A DNA stretch of 64,000 bases from Archegozetes longisetosus (taxonomy: Eukaryota; Arthropoda; Arachnida; Sarcoptiformes; Trhypochthoniidae), in NCBI GenBank assembly GCA_018873245.2, contig JAEMBT020000002.1, positions 5,348,001 to 5,412,000 of the forward strand, written 5' to 3'. The notes under the pieces are model-generated. The model was not told the DNA's origin and did not search any database. It was given only the letters and a program-made list of their open reading frames with translations. Shown piece after piece: positions 24,130 through 36,054 of the stretch; position 1 is the stretch's first letter, and every line of letters begins with the position of its first letter. Both the position numbers and the translations under genes were made by a program.

Positions 24130-25720
24130 TTAATATTTCGATTTTGCCGACAAAGTCTGGTAACTAGTTAAAGCAAAACTAGTGATCAATGTAGCTGTAC
24201 TAAAGACTAGAACAAAGAGTAATAACGTGTGAACACTAATTAATGGGACTGAGTAAACTATTGAATACGCTATTTTTGGGTCAATTCAAACGAACTGAGT
24301 CAAATTGTATCTTAGATTCTATTAGCTGTTTAGCATATTTTTATTATTTTAGATTATCTTTCAAATAAAATATGAATCAATTAAAAGTAGAGAAAAATGT
24401 TTGGCATTTTCTTTAAAGAAAATAGAAAAAAGGATAAATTATTTACTGTTAATCATTTTAAATTAATCGTTATCTGCAAAATTACTACATATCGAATTAT
24501 TGAAAGAGTGGACAATAATTTGTCATTAAAAAGGGGTAAAGGTCAAGGACGGAAAGCGGTAGAAATATCCAAAAACTTTGTTGAGTTCGTTGACGGCCAT
24601 GTTGGCGTTACAGACAGAAGTGGCAAAACAATTCAAAACAAGCCAAACATATGTCGCAAAACTAATAAAATTTTACCGAATCAAACGATGTTAGCGCAAA
24701 AATAGACCTAAAGTTACAGAGAAACAAAAGATTTTGCAGAAAATCAATTTGAATAAAATGAGACGCACTATCGCTAAGCCTACAACAAAAGCGCAAATCG
24801 TAATCGACGACGACTTTCACTTCCCGATTAATTTCCGAAATATTTCCCTATTCGAGACAAGTAATGCTCGACAAGTGATAGTTTCTATGCCTTTGATATC
24901 GAAAATGTCGAACCAAATGTACAAAAATCTCAAGGAATTGAGCCTATCGATGTGCCAAACCTATATGAGAGACATCTTGACAAGAATCAGAATTGCTGCC
25001 TATCAAGGCGTTCAGTCATTAATTGATAGATACATTTTGATTGTCTAATATTTAGTCTTTGGTTAGCATTAGTTGAATTTGAAAAATTTATCTTGAAAAT
25101 TTAAATATTAGATTTTAAAAGTAGTCCCATTAATTAATGTTTACAAGTTATTATCAATAGTTCATTAGGTCTCAAAAGTACTCATCAATTCTTGAAGACT
25201 TTGGAGATTTGGTGAAAATTGGCTCAAAAGTGATTATCGTTTCTTGATTTGCGATCGATTCAGTTGAAGTCTCACTATCTGTTTGTGAAAATGTCATATC
25301 TAGAGTACTGGTCATTTGGTTAATGATGTTGTTGGTTTTATATGTTCACAGTTAAAGTATTGCCAACTGGTTTTATTCTGAGTTGATCGGAAAAATCAAA
25401 ATTCAAGATAACATTAAATAGATTTAAAACATATGATTAATGTGCAGATAAAATTTTATTCAATTTGATTATTCTAAAATACAAACCATTTCTATGAAAG
25501 CTGATTGACCATAACTGTAACTCCAGAGTCTATTATCGACAATAAAGATCACCTGTCCATCCACAAAAACACCACCGTTGCCCATCTTGGTTTTGGCTGG
25601 ACTGTCAATAATCGGTATTTTAAGGAAGTACATCGGATCTCTGTCTAAGATCGCAAAATCATATATCGTTGAATTGCTATAAAAAGTAGTTATCTTGGAC
25701 TGTCTTTTACTTCGAGGCAT
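24130..25720 (-). pseudogene. Inverted partial copy of the 26-27 kb membrane-protein gene, split by mariner
   Basis: Reverse-strand copy of the second half of the gene at 26194-27545. 25717-25469 reproduces the end of its exon 2 (73 aligned residues, nine differences). 25380-25154 reproduces intron 2 and the first part of exon 3. After the mariner element, 24218-24145 reproduces the transmembrane-coding part. The first exon and first half of exon 2 are absent, so there is no signal peptide. A dead duplicate. Confidence 0.82.
24222..25151 (+). mobile_element. Mariner-like element, decayed
   Basis: 930 bp bounded by TA at 24220-24221 and 25152-25153. Inverted ends run ATAACGTGTGAACACTAATT on the left and match the reverse complement of the right end, with few mismatches. 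Transposase remnants on the plus strand: a helix-turn-helix/linker region (RIIERVDNN then KGQGRKA) at 24397-24705, and a DDE-like stretch (IAKPTTKAQIVIDDDFHF) at 24734-25048, in different frames with stops. It sits exactly inside the transmembrane-coding part of the duplicated gene. Confidence 0.8.
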
Positions 25721-26193
25721 GGACTAATAAATAAGCGTATCACTTCATAGTATACCTTATAAGTTTCGAAAAAATTAAAAAAAATTATTAACTAAGCTCT
25801 GAAATTACAGTCGAGGTATACAGAATGTTGAAACTTGAATTACTCATTGATGACAATTCTTTAAAACATCTCGTTTTTATTGTCTCGCACTAAATAGATT
25901 TTCAAATTTCTAAACAGAAGTTTGGAATAGACTGTCCTGAACGCCCATCTCTAATTTGAATTTGAAAGTAAATCAGGTGCTTTCAACAATACAAAAATAT
26001 TTGCAATAGGAATGGACTTTAGGAACATTCCCATCATAGAGCAATGAAAATTATCTGACTTAGACTAATGCAAACATCAACTTTTGACTGTCCTAAACAA
26101 CGATTTCAAGCTTCAAACAACATATTCTCGACTGCTTCTCTTAGAACATTAGTCTTAAAAAATTCGATACAGTTTTGTAACAATTTTTTGAAA

Positions 26194-27545
26194 ATGAACT
26201 TTTTAGTTCTGAATATATTTTTATTAAATTTATTTTGGATGGCCAATTGTCAAGAATTTTGTGACGAACAATTCAAAGACAGATTAATAGATACTGCTTT
26301 TAGTTTTAATAATACTGTTTATGCTTTTCGAAAACCGAATAAAGTTTGGATATTGAAAAAGGATAGCAATGAAACCGATAACATTACTAGAAACTGGTCT
26401 CTAATTGGAAGTCCCATTCACTTGAGCGACTTATTCATCGGTAATTCAAAATTTAATCACATCTCTTAATCATTTTCTTCAATGATTTTCATTAAATCTC
26501 ATAATAGGCTACAAAAAGCCTTCATTTGATTCAGCGTTTAGTGTCTCAGACTTTAAGAAATGTGACTTCAGTTCAGATGATAATTGCATAAATGAAGACG
26601 CAAACTTCGATGCAACAGACGTGACATTTGTTTTCAATGAGTTCACATTTTATATATATCGCAGAATAGCTGAGAGAAAGTTCTTTTTAGTCAACCAAAG
26701 CGACACTAATGTTCCGTGGAAAGCAAATCGTGTTAACATTTCGAGCGTTAATGACTTCTTCAGAATAGCTGGTCGAATAGATGGAGCAGTTTTTAGTTAC
26801 CTCGAAGGAGAAGATAATCCAAGAAGATTCGCTACTTTTTATAGTAATTCAACTGTATATGATTTTGCGATCTTAGACAGAGATCCGATGTATGTCCTTA
26901 AAATACCGATTATCGACAGTCCAGCCAAAACTAAGATGGGCAACGGAGGTATTTTTGTGGATGGACAGGTGATCTTTATTGTCGATAATAAACTATGGGG
27001 TTACAGTTATGGTCAATCAGCTTTATTAGAAATGGTTTGTATTTTAAAATAATCAAATTGAATAGAACTTTATCTGCACATTAATCATATGTTTTAAATC
27101 TATTTAATGTTATCTTGAATTTTGATTTTTCCGATCAACTCAGAATAAAACCAGTTGGCAATACTTTAACTGTGAACATATGAAACGAACGATATCATCA
27201 TCCGAAATGACCAGTACTCTAAATATGACATTTTCACAAACAGATAGTGAGACTTCAACTGATATGATCGTAAGTCAAGGAATGACAATCACTTTTGAAC
27301 CAATTTCCACCAAATCTCCAAAGTCTTCAAGAATTGATGAGTACTTTCGTGACCGAATGAAACTATTGATAATATTGCTCTTTGTTCTAGTCTTTAGTAC
27401 AGCTATATTGATTACTAGTTTTGCTTTAATTGGTTACCAGACTTTGTTGTCAGAGTCGAAAGCTAGAAATGAAAATAACAAAGAATTGATCAAATCTGAA
27501 ACAGGATCCAAACGAAATGCTAATCTAAGACAAGCAAACAATTGA
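26194..27545 (+). CDS. Single-pass membrane protein with hemopexin-like strands
   Basis: Exons 26194-26440, 26508-27034 and 27144-27545 (phase 1, then phase 0) give 391 residues. The start was chosen at 26194 because it begins a clean signal peptide (MNFLVLNIFLLNLFWMANCQ); an upstream in-frame ATG at 26068 would bury it. The ectodomain, about residues 21-330, contains N-glycosylation sites and strands such as DTAFSFNNTVYAF and FVDGQVIFIVDNKLW that resemble hemopexin-type propeller blades. A Ser/Thr-rich stalk then leads to a transmembrane helix near 331-354 and a short Lys/Glu-rich cytoplasmic tail. I do not know the family's role; surface binding or adhesion is a guess. A damaged inverted duplicate lies immediately upstream. 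Confidence 0.72.
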
Positions 27546-28398
27546 GCTACAGATTCAAAAACTAGATAGAAAAAAATTAATAAAATCCAGATTTTCATTA
27601 ATAGTTTTATATTCATATTTTAACGATCTTGAATCTGTTTATATAACATTTATTCTTATTTATAGATTGCAAATTTTATTAAAACAGAAATTTTAAGCTG
27701 AATAAATAGTTTTATATAGTGTTTTAAGCTTATATTTTAAGTCTATATTTCTATGGACGATTTCAAAATTTTAATTATCAATTTGAAGACCTTTTAAAAT
27801 ATCAATCAAAGTTTAATACATGTAAAACTTTAAATTGCAACCTAGATAGGGCTAAAGTTTGAAGCAGTTTTTAAAGCTCAGTCTTGGATTTATTTGAAAT
27901 TTGTTCAATACTTAAACTTTTTCATTGGTTCTTGAGTCGGGTTCAAAACTCTAATATAAGACATTGAATACAAACGTAAAACTCAAAATAACGATAGTTG
28001 TAGTTACGATTCCGATCCACGATAGAAAATAAAAAATTTTCAAGAGATCAAAGGAATACTTTTCTACAAAACCTCCTCAATAATTAATAAAATTGAAGAA
28101 TCTGTTGCTCTACTTTATGATTTGTTCTGTTTAACTTCATTCATTCACTGATTAGATCGTCAACCACACGATCATTAGAATTATGGCCACATTGTTTGCA
28201 GTAATTAATCGTCTGGTTTGATGATCTTCGCAATCAAGTAGTTCTTTAGTTTTCTGTTGTTTTGCAATTCGACTGTATTCGAATTTAGCTTTATTAATAA
28301 TCTTGATTTTTAATTATGCATAACTACATACACAGAATTAAATTAGTGTGATAGCGACTACACGATTGTATTTGTTTTAATTGCAAGAAAAGTATAAG
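27546..28398. other. Spacer without recognised genes
   Basis: A/T-rich; no supported coding segment, repeat or RNA. Confidence 0.3.
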
Positions 28399-28400
28399 TA

Positions 28401-29026
28401 CAGAGAGTGATCCAGACTATTTTTACACTTTTGTAATTAATATAATTATTTAATTAGAAGCTTATGAATTTGTTGAACATGCTTAATGTGCCCCTCATTA
28501 CTTTCCCTAATACATTTTAAGCGAAAATATCAGTCACTAAATACTTTTAATATCATTTCTTTGGTTCTTAAATTTAATTCCCAACTCCTCTTCTGTTTCT
28601 TCATCCATTTCGCGATTCAAGTTTGCGACTTCTCAAACCTCAACTTTAAGCACTAAATGGATGAAGAAAACAAATGAGAAGTTGGGAATTATATTTATAG
28701 ATAAAATTACTAATTTAATAAGATATCATACTCGTGAAATCGCCTGACGCAAGTCCTTTGGATTTTTATGGTTTTGTATATTTAAAACAGAAACTCACGA
28801 AGAGAAAGTGAGAACTTTGGCTGATCTCAGGAAAGTTGTGAAAGAGGTATGGTCTGTGATTACCAATGAAATGATATTAAAAGTATTTGATGACTGATAA
28901 TTTCGCTTAAAATGTATTAGAGAAAGAAATGGGGAATATATTGAACACGTTCAACAAATTCATAAGCTTCTGATTAAATAATTATATTAATTACAAATTG
29001 TACAAAATAGCCTGAATCACCCTCTG
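28401..29026 (+). mobile_element. Palindromic Tc1/mariner derivative I
   Basis: Bounded by TA (28399-28400, 29027-29028), ends CAGAGAGTGATCCAG / CTGAATCACCCTCTG. Arms of about 175 bp (28401-28575 and 28855-29026) are inverted and nearly identical. The right arm and the adjoining sequence read as the C-terminal end of a Tc1-type transposase (SPDASPLDFYGF region, then TLADLRKVVKEVW and the IEHVQQIHKLL tail). The left arm is the antisense of that 3' end. A smaller inverted block (CCCAACT...AGTTGGG) lies inside at 28583-28687. Confidence 0.72.
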
Positions 29027-29404
29027 TAGTAGCTGATGGTGCAGTTACCAAATTTACCTTAGCTCAAGTCTCTACAAAAATACTATAGAGAAGGCCCTTA
29101 CACGATTTTTCAAATATTTCAAAACAACCATTTCGGACTAATGATTTGTTGGTCAATTATAATTCTCAGCTAAATATTCTATAATTTAGGCATTTTTAAC
29201 GTTAAAATGTTAGTTTTCATACTTTTAGCTAAATTTTGATCATTCTTGTGCAGATGGAGATCTGATTTCTGAACATTTATGTCTGTACAGAGGGCTTGAA
29301 ATCTGTATCATACCAATCAAGCTGCACGTGTGGCAACTGTAGCCGATACCTGCCTTTTAGTTAGTTCCAGTAATCGAATAAAGATGGGTCAGCTTAAATA
29401 TATA

Positions 29405-29985
29405 TAGTGATTAACTTTTTCGGCGTACGCCGAATTATGCCGAATTTTGCCGCCGAATTCGGAAAAAATCGTTCGGCGTAAACCATGGTCTACGCCGAAA
29501 AAACCGAAAAATACCTATTTTTGAATTATTTAAAGCTTTTAGAACGGTATTTTTGCAATAATAAAGCAATGTCGAAAGTTTTGAGTAAAGCAAAAACAAA
29601 CTCTAACATCAATTTTAGTTATGAAGCTTTCACACTATTTTTCATACACTATTTGTTAAAAACTGTAAAACAATCGCGATTACTTTCTTATGTATTCCTT
29701 GCGGTAGTTGTGATGCTGAGAGATCTTTCAGCAAAATGAGAGACTTAAATATTCCTAAAAGAAATCGCATGAATTCTCAGACGTTCAAACAGCAAATGCT
29801 ATTGTATTTTAATGGAGACATTGAAGAAAGACTTATTCATTATTAATTAATTGATTATTAATGTTTTGCTGTTAAATGATTTGATAATAAAACTCAATTT
29901 TATTCATTTAAAGTATTATTAGTTTTTACGCCGAATTTTACCGCCGAATCCGGTTCTCACTATACGCCGAAAAAGTTAATCACTA
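29405..29985 (+). mobile_element. hAT element, internally deleted
   Basis: Inverted ends begin TAGTGATTAACTTTTTCGGC, matching over 23 bp, and lie between perfect 8-bp direct repeats AATATATA (29397-29404, 29986-29993). Inside, the sequence reads CDAERSFSKMRDLNIPKRNR, the hAT C-terminal dimerisation motif, in a frame different from the preceding open segment (29485-29739). Most of the transposase is missing. Confidence 0.88.
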
Positions 29986-30050
29986 AATATATACTAATGT
30001 AAAAAGGTTGGCAATTCAATACTGATTTCGCACATCGAATTGGCGCTTAA

Positions 30051-30576
30051 TAAGATGACCAAGTGTCCCACATTTAAGAGTTGTGCCCCGTATCCCATAT
30101 GCGCCTTTTGCGGGACGAGAAAATCGCACATTTTAAGATTTATCTTAAAAAACTTCCACTGTATGTTTTTTGTTCAATGCAAAGAATGCAATTTTGTTAC
30201 CGATGCGATTTGTAAAGATTATGCTGTGCGAGTGTTTAGTGTAATGCAAAATCTTTGAACTGATGAACATAATCGAATGAATATTAGTTTAGTAAAAGCA
30301 GAAATATGCATACAATTCAACTTTTCAATGATATGTTCCGAATTTATGATTTCATAAAAAGCAATAACGAATTATTATATGCAACAAAATATCTCAGAAG
30401 TATAATTTTTTGAATAATAAATAAAGATTGTAAACAAAATTTGTTTTAAAATTGAAACTTTTATCATCTTAATAACTTTTAATACTATTAATAAATTAAT
30501 ATTTTTAAAAAATATTTTATAAGGGAACCAAAATTTTTTTGTCCCGCATTTAAAAACTTTTGACTTGATCACCCTA
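30051..30576. mobile_element. hAT-like MITE, copy 2 of the TAGGGTGACCAAGT family
   Basis: 526 bp with ends TAAGATGACCAAGT and ACTTGATCACCCTA, and flanks GCGCTTAA (30043-30050) and GCGCTTGA (30577-30584). Shares the GTCCCGCATTTAA terminal region with copy 1 at 21283-21717. Confidence 0.82.
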
Positions 30577-30996
30577 GCGCTTGAGCTTATAATCTTCAAT
30601 GGCTTCCGAAGTTCCAGTTAAATGAATCGCTTTCGACGTCATTAAAACACAGAAGATGATAAGTATTTCCTCACATTTTTCTTTTTTTAATCAAAAAGAG
30701 GAAGCCTTTACTTAAAGTTTACTTTCAATAGCCAAAAGTGAAAGCTGGCAAAAAATTTATCACTCCATAAGTTCGACTCAAATTAGACTTTTCTATCTGA
30801 TGGGCTGTCAATCAATTAATAGGAAACATGACGATTGATTAAACATGCATCGAAGGAGGGAAGAATGGCATCAAAATTTTCAATTGTTGAAGATTTAGTT
30901 CATTGTAAGCATTTAGCTCGTAAATTAGTTTATCGAAATGTTGAAGTCTAAAATTTTACTAGGTTCGTCAAATTTAGTTCTATTGTTATTATTCTG

Positions 30997-31703
30997 GTTA
31001 TACCCCGATTGATAGACACCCACTTTATAGAAATCCACTTTATAGACATTCAACTTCATAGACATTTCATTTCATAGACACTTTTAGAGAGACATTTTTA
31101 AGCTATTCAAAATAATTTAAATTTATTTACACATCTGAGAAATTAAAATAATTGCATATTAATTATACTGAAAGTCAAGTGCATCGAATCTCATATCTAC
31201 TAATCCGTTAATCTTATAATCTTATGATAATTAAGATATTTAACACGTGTAAAATGCAAACCCATTCAACTATTTTTCAATTGAATGAAAAGTGATTTTT
31301 ATTTTGAGTCTATTCAGTTCAATATATCAATTTCTTATTAGAATATTTCTGCATATCTATATTTGAATTTTATTAATTAGTTAGTTTTTGTGTAATCTAT
31401 CTGTAAACTACGTCTGAATTAAGTTTTATTGAACCAAACAAAGGGAAAATGATCATTTTTCAAAATTAGATTCAAATAGATTGTTTAGAATTAACATCAA
31501 TAATCTCCTCGATAACCAGAATTTTCATTAGCGAATAATTAGTCTATAAAATGAAATGTCTATGAAGTGAAATGTCTATGAAGTGGGATGTCTATAAAGT
31601 GGATGTCTATGAAGTGGAATGTCTATAAAGTGGATTTCTATAAAGTGGGTGTCTACAAAGTGGATTTCTATAAAGTGGATGTCTATAAACTGGGAAGACA
31701 CCC
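30997..31703. mobile_element. Foldback element with inverted arrays of a TCTATAAAGTGGATG unit
   Basis: The right arm (31540-31703) is about ten copies of a 15-16 bp unit (TCTATAAAGTGGATG, TCTATGAAGTGGAATG). The left arm (31008-31095) holds inverted copies. Flanks ATTATTCTG (30988-30996) and ATTATTCTA (31704-31712) are a 9-bp near-perfect target duplication. The interior is A/T-rich and non-coding. The repeated peptide YKVDVYKVDFYKV obtained by translation is a by-product of the repeat. Confidence 0.8.
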
Positions 31704-31847
31704 ATTATTCTATAGTCCAGGTTGTAAATCTCAACTAACAATTTTAAATTTATATAAATATTTGCTCACAGATAACAAGCGTAAGAATGATTTAAATTTA
31801 AAATTGGGAAAAATTGCATAATCATAAAAAGAATAGGCAGTCCTTAC

Positions 31848-31927
31848 CTTTGTTTTCTCTGAAACAATGTCTTCAATATCTTTGTAAAGAATTGTACTCT
31901 AAAGAATTTCTTCCTGTATTCTTCATT
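31848..31927 (-). other. Possible isolated coding exon
   Basis: Bounded by a branchpoint-like CTAAC followed by TAG acceptor and a strong donor (CAAAG then GTAAGG). The 80-nt interval reads NEEYRKKFFRVQFFTKILKT in one open frame. The sequence recalls the helix-8/C-terminal region of rhodopsin-like receptors, but no neighbouring exons were found. It may be part of a decayed gene. Confidence 0.25.
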
Positions 31928-33362
31928 CTAGTTAGGATCTGATTATTTAAGTTGTCTTTAAAAGTGAGTAGCCTCTCAATATTATTTCTACTTAGAGACC
32001 AACGATATTTACAAACGTAAAGCTGCGTAAGTTTGAAGCTAACAGACTCAGATATTGATATCTCCACGAAATAAATAAAGATTCAAGAAGAAGAAAACTA
32101 CTATCATTAAGATTTTCATCATTGAATTCATTCTTTAAAGATGGATTATTCATCAAATAAATTAGATTTGTGTTCATGAGCTTTGTGTTTATTTAACAGT
32201 TAATCAATTATCAAATAATAATAATTAATAGTTTAAATTCTTAAACAACTTTACAATGGAGTGTGGTCTTATATTGTTTTATAATATGTTGCTATAATCT
32301 GTTACTACCCTCTAAACTGAGTCTAAACTAATTTATACAATAAATTTGGTTATGTAAAGGTAAATGTGAGCACTTTCTACAACAATAAAAGGCTGCATTC
32401 ATACTAGTGCCTTTAGAACCTATATGAAAATATTTTGGCTCATAAACAATAATCAAAGAGACATCTGTTAAATGTTTATAATATATCAATGTATTTGCCA
32501 TTTGGCATCAAATACAACTCATTAGAAAGAAGTCTCGTAGAAATAAGGAGATTGTATTGCCGAGCTGTGTTATCTTTAATTAGGTAAATATTGAATTAAT
32601 AATACTTGAAACTAATTCTATAAGGTACCATTAAAATAGTTAAGTTAGAATAGTATGCCTGATGTCACAATTTCTTATAACCTTTCTTTCATATTTAAAC
32701 TAGATAACTTATGAGGATAGGATCTAATGTTCCATTGCGCATAGAGCATTACGCAAGTGGAACCCTTAGCCTAACCTTGCTGAACTAAGTCAATAAAAAT
32801 ATAACTACATTAAAGTTAAGTTAGCTGATGTTAGGTAAAGGGTTTGGTACGGATAACACACTATATCTAGAGGAATACTGTATATAATATAACCCTATTC
32901 TCCTAGGTTATCAATTTTTAGTCTAAGAAAAAGGATGTAAAGACTTGTGCAGTGTCAGACTGTGATATACTTTTTTGAGAAGTAGGTGAACTGCCCAAAA
33001 TTGAACTTCACTATGAACAATACTGTAATGATTAAACAAGTAACTATAGATGGTTTTCTTTAACTTGAAAAAAATTTAGCTTGGATTTTTATATTGATTA
33101 AACTATTCTCACCCACTCATAGGCAACATGTGCATTCTATTAAACATTATGATTTATTTCTATTAAGAATGAGCTGAAATCAACATTTGAAAAATTATGA
33201 GAGTCACGAAGGTTTGAATCTTCAATTACAGCGTTATAATCTAGGAATAAGAACAATATAAATCCTTGAAAATAGTCTCTAAAGCGAATGCTTTAAATAC
33301 TTGCGGGTTTAAATGAATTGTACAATAAAACTTGCAATTATTGAGTATTTTATTCAATAGAA
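31928..33362. other. Spacer upstream of receptor E
   Basis: No supported gene. Short frames on the minus strand at 31873-32177 do not join convincingly. Confidence 0.3.
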
Positions 33363-34760
33363 ATGCCTAAGTTCTTTCAATCAAAGTTTACGTTATCTTT
33401 ATCTTCACTCGATGTTATCGACAGTTCTAAACCTCTTCAATTTCAACACAGAGTTAATAACTACTTCACTGATGATTATTTTGACAAATTATCAAAACGA
33501 CTGAGTGGACAAATCAGAAATTCAACCAAAGATTATTTAATAGTCTTTTGCCATACTTTCAATGCAATCAAATTCTTGATCTTATTGTTTGGGAATTTCA
33601 GTGATGAAACTCGAATCAATTTAGGCGATTGGTCTTTATATCTCGGTGGTGTTAAAACATACACAATTTTAATAGCCTGTATCTTTTTTGTTTGGGGTAT
33701 ATATCTATTTAAGCTTTTTCATTTTACATCGTCAAGCAAGTTGTTTATTTGGACACAAATTTTCAATGTAATTAGAGGACAAATTTCTCCTGAAGAACTT
33801 GGGCTTAATAATGACGACACTATCATATTGAAGAAATTTCTGATCAGAGCCCAAAAAATATATCACTTAATGAACTTGTCTGTTATAAGCTTAAGTAAAA
33901 TTTTCTATTTTTTAATGAAAATATTTCCGAATTTTAACCTTTGTTAAGCTTGCAATAATTGTTTTTCGTTCAATAATTTTAGGTTTTTTCATCATCTTGA
34001 CATACATTGGAATTTCGATCGAGTTCTATACATTTGAACAGTTTATAAACTCATTTATTTTTGTAATAATCATGTTATTCACCATTTATTATTTACAAAT
34101 GGATGCCTACATTTCGATGTCATTCTTTTATCTTATATTCTATTATTTTGAGCTGAGATGTGACAAAATGAATGATAAAATAGCTGTTTTAAATTCATTT
34201 GCTTCGAGAGACACAATCGAAAGCATTAGAAAAATAATTTTCTATCACAACAACATTTGTTCTCAGATATCAGTTTATAACAAGTTCTGGCAAAAACATT
34301 ATTTCTGTTTTATGTTTACTATGGTTCCCGTTAGTCTTTGTATTTTACATCAGGTACTATTTGAACAATTGATAATTTATTCATTATTTATGTGGATTTT
34401 CATATTTGTCTGCACATGGAATTTCATATTTTTCATCTCTTTTTGTGCATCTCGTGTCTCACAAAGAATTCATTCAACTTCTAAAAAATTATACAAATTT
34501 CAGATGAATATAAACCATAACTATTATTCATATGTAAGGACTAAAATCAAGCTAATGTCATGTTTCGAAAGAGTTAGTGGTCCAAAAACTATTGGATTTT
34601 CAATGAGTTCTCTATCTGTAATGTCTTATCCAGTTCTATATAGAGTGAGTTATAAATCTTTAGAATTTTGACACGAATTGATTATTTATGTTTTGTTTCC
34701 CAGTTAACAGTTATGTACATCAGATATTTCTTATTGACACATAAATTGGCGCAAAAGTAG
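33363..34760 (+). CDS. Gustatory-receptor-like protein E
   Basis: Exons 33363-33894, 33983-34644 and 34704-34760, the same lengths and phases as gene B on the opposite strand. The product is 416 residues with no defect. Conserved blocks include NSTKDYLI, GDWSLYLGG, KLFIWTQIF, MTYIGISIEFYT and SCFERVSGPKTIGFS, and the terminal exon is identical in sequence to that of B apart from the last few codons. Predicted seven-helix chemoreceptor-like membrane protein. It lies some 15 kb from the minus-strand array and in opposite orientation. Confidence 0.66.
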
Positions 34761-35302
34761 TTTTGGTGGACAACTAAAGCAATCTTAACCATTCACTAAG
34801 ACCATCACTTAATGACAGCTGAGTGTTTAACTTTGAAGTGTTTCAATATGAAATTGTTTATATGCAAAGTTTACTTTATGTTATGAACAAATTATTATAA
34901 TTGTTAAAATTTGCCTTACATATATAAATTAAAAAGTGCTTAGTTGACATAGGAATGAATAAAAGTAATAATTTATTGCCTGAAAACTATTTAATATTTT
35001 CACATATTTTTTGCATAATAAAATGGAATAACGGCAGACTATGACAAGATACGTTCGATATGCCAGCTGTTCTCTCAATGGATATGTTGCAGTCGGACTT
35101 GAAAGTTATCGATAACATCATTGAATATTGTTTTAGGAACGTTGAGTATTTCAATTTCAATTATGTTTTTGAGTTATTCTAAGCTTTGATAGTTCTGAGC
35201 AAAAATTAAACAACAGTCATAAGTAGACGAAATTCATGTGACTTAGAAAAAATCTTCCACTATTCTTTATTTTACAAAAAGTCCATTTAAAAGCATTAAG
35301 TA
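34761..35302. other. Spacer, partly shared with the receptor array
   Basis: 34762-34935 resembles the sequence downstream of receptor B (for example AACTAAAGCAATCTTAACCATTCACT is the inverse of 14597-14622). The duplicated receptor unit therefore includes some 3' flank. Confidence 0.5.
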
Positions 35303-36045
35303 CATGTTCAGAAACATAAGTTTACTCATTAAAGAAAAATTTATTTATTTATTATACAATTTTAAAAGTTTAATGTGTTCAATATGATAGCCCTATCTCT
35401 TGGCTACATGTCTGTATCACTACTTCCACGATATCAATGCTCTTATCTATTCCATCGAAAGTTTAGACCACTCCTTCCGCGTCGCTTTCCAAAGCCCTTT
35501 GACAGATTTTACCTTTCGATTCTTTAGAGCCATTTTTAGTAGACCAAACACCAGTCCCGGAATGTCCTTTACGGTCCAGGCGTCGTGAACTGTGTCCAGG
35601 TAGAAGGAATGGGTCATTAAAGTGTCTAGGAATGCAAAAATGTTTGGCAAAATCTTTAGAAAATAGATTGTGTCAAACATTTCGCACTCCTGAGCATTTG
35701 CATGTCAAGGAATGATCCATTCCTTCCATCTGGACACAGTTCACAATACCTGGATTGTTAAGGACATTCCGGGACATGTGGTCAGACTGGTGTTAGGTCT
35801 ACTAAGTATGGTTCTAAAGAACTGAAAGGTAAAATCTGTCAAAGGGTTTTGGAAAGCGATGCGGGAGGAGTGGTCTAAACTTTTGATAGAATAGATAAGA
35901 AGAGCACTGATATCGTGGAAGTGGTGATACAGACATGTAGCCATGAGACAGGGCTATCATATTGAACACATTAAACATTTAAAATTATAATTCTCTTCTT
36001 TAAATAAATATTTCTTTAATGAGTAAACTTATGTTCCTGAATCTG
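35303..36045. mobile_element. Palindromic Tc1 derivative II
   Basis: 743 bp bounded by TA. The two arms (about 35303-35600 and 35700-36045) are inverted, highly similar copies. Each read toward its own end gives a Tc1 transposase C-terminus (KDIPGLVFGLLKMALKNRK then GLWKATRKEWSKL). Only about 100 bp forms the loop. Frames on the opposite sense of each arm are antisense shadows. Confidence 0.75.
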
Positions 36046-36054
36046 TAGTTTGTG

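Noticed and set aside
30040-30258. Cys-containing short frame
   Set aside because: Lies almost entirely within the hAT-like MITE ending at 30576.
31540-31703. CRISPR-like regularly spaced repeat
   Set aside because: Units are directly adjacent without unique spacers and are part of a foldback arm in an animal genome.
31588-31821. Open frame with YKVD repeats as a gene
   Set aside because: It is a translation of the 15-bp foldback subrepeat, with no start context or conservation.
35400-35588. Frames beginning MATCLYH in both palindrome arms as a duplicated gene
   Set aside because: The opposite strand of each arm reads as a Tc1 transposase C-terminus, so these are antisense shadows.
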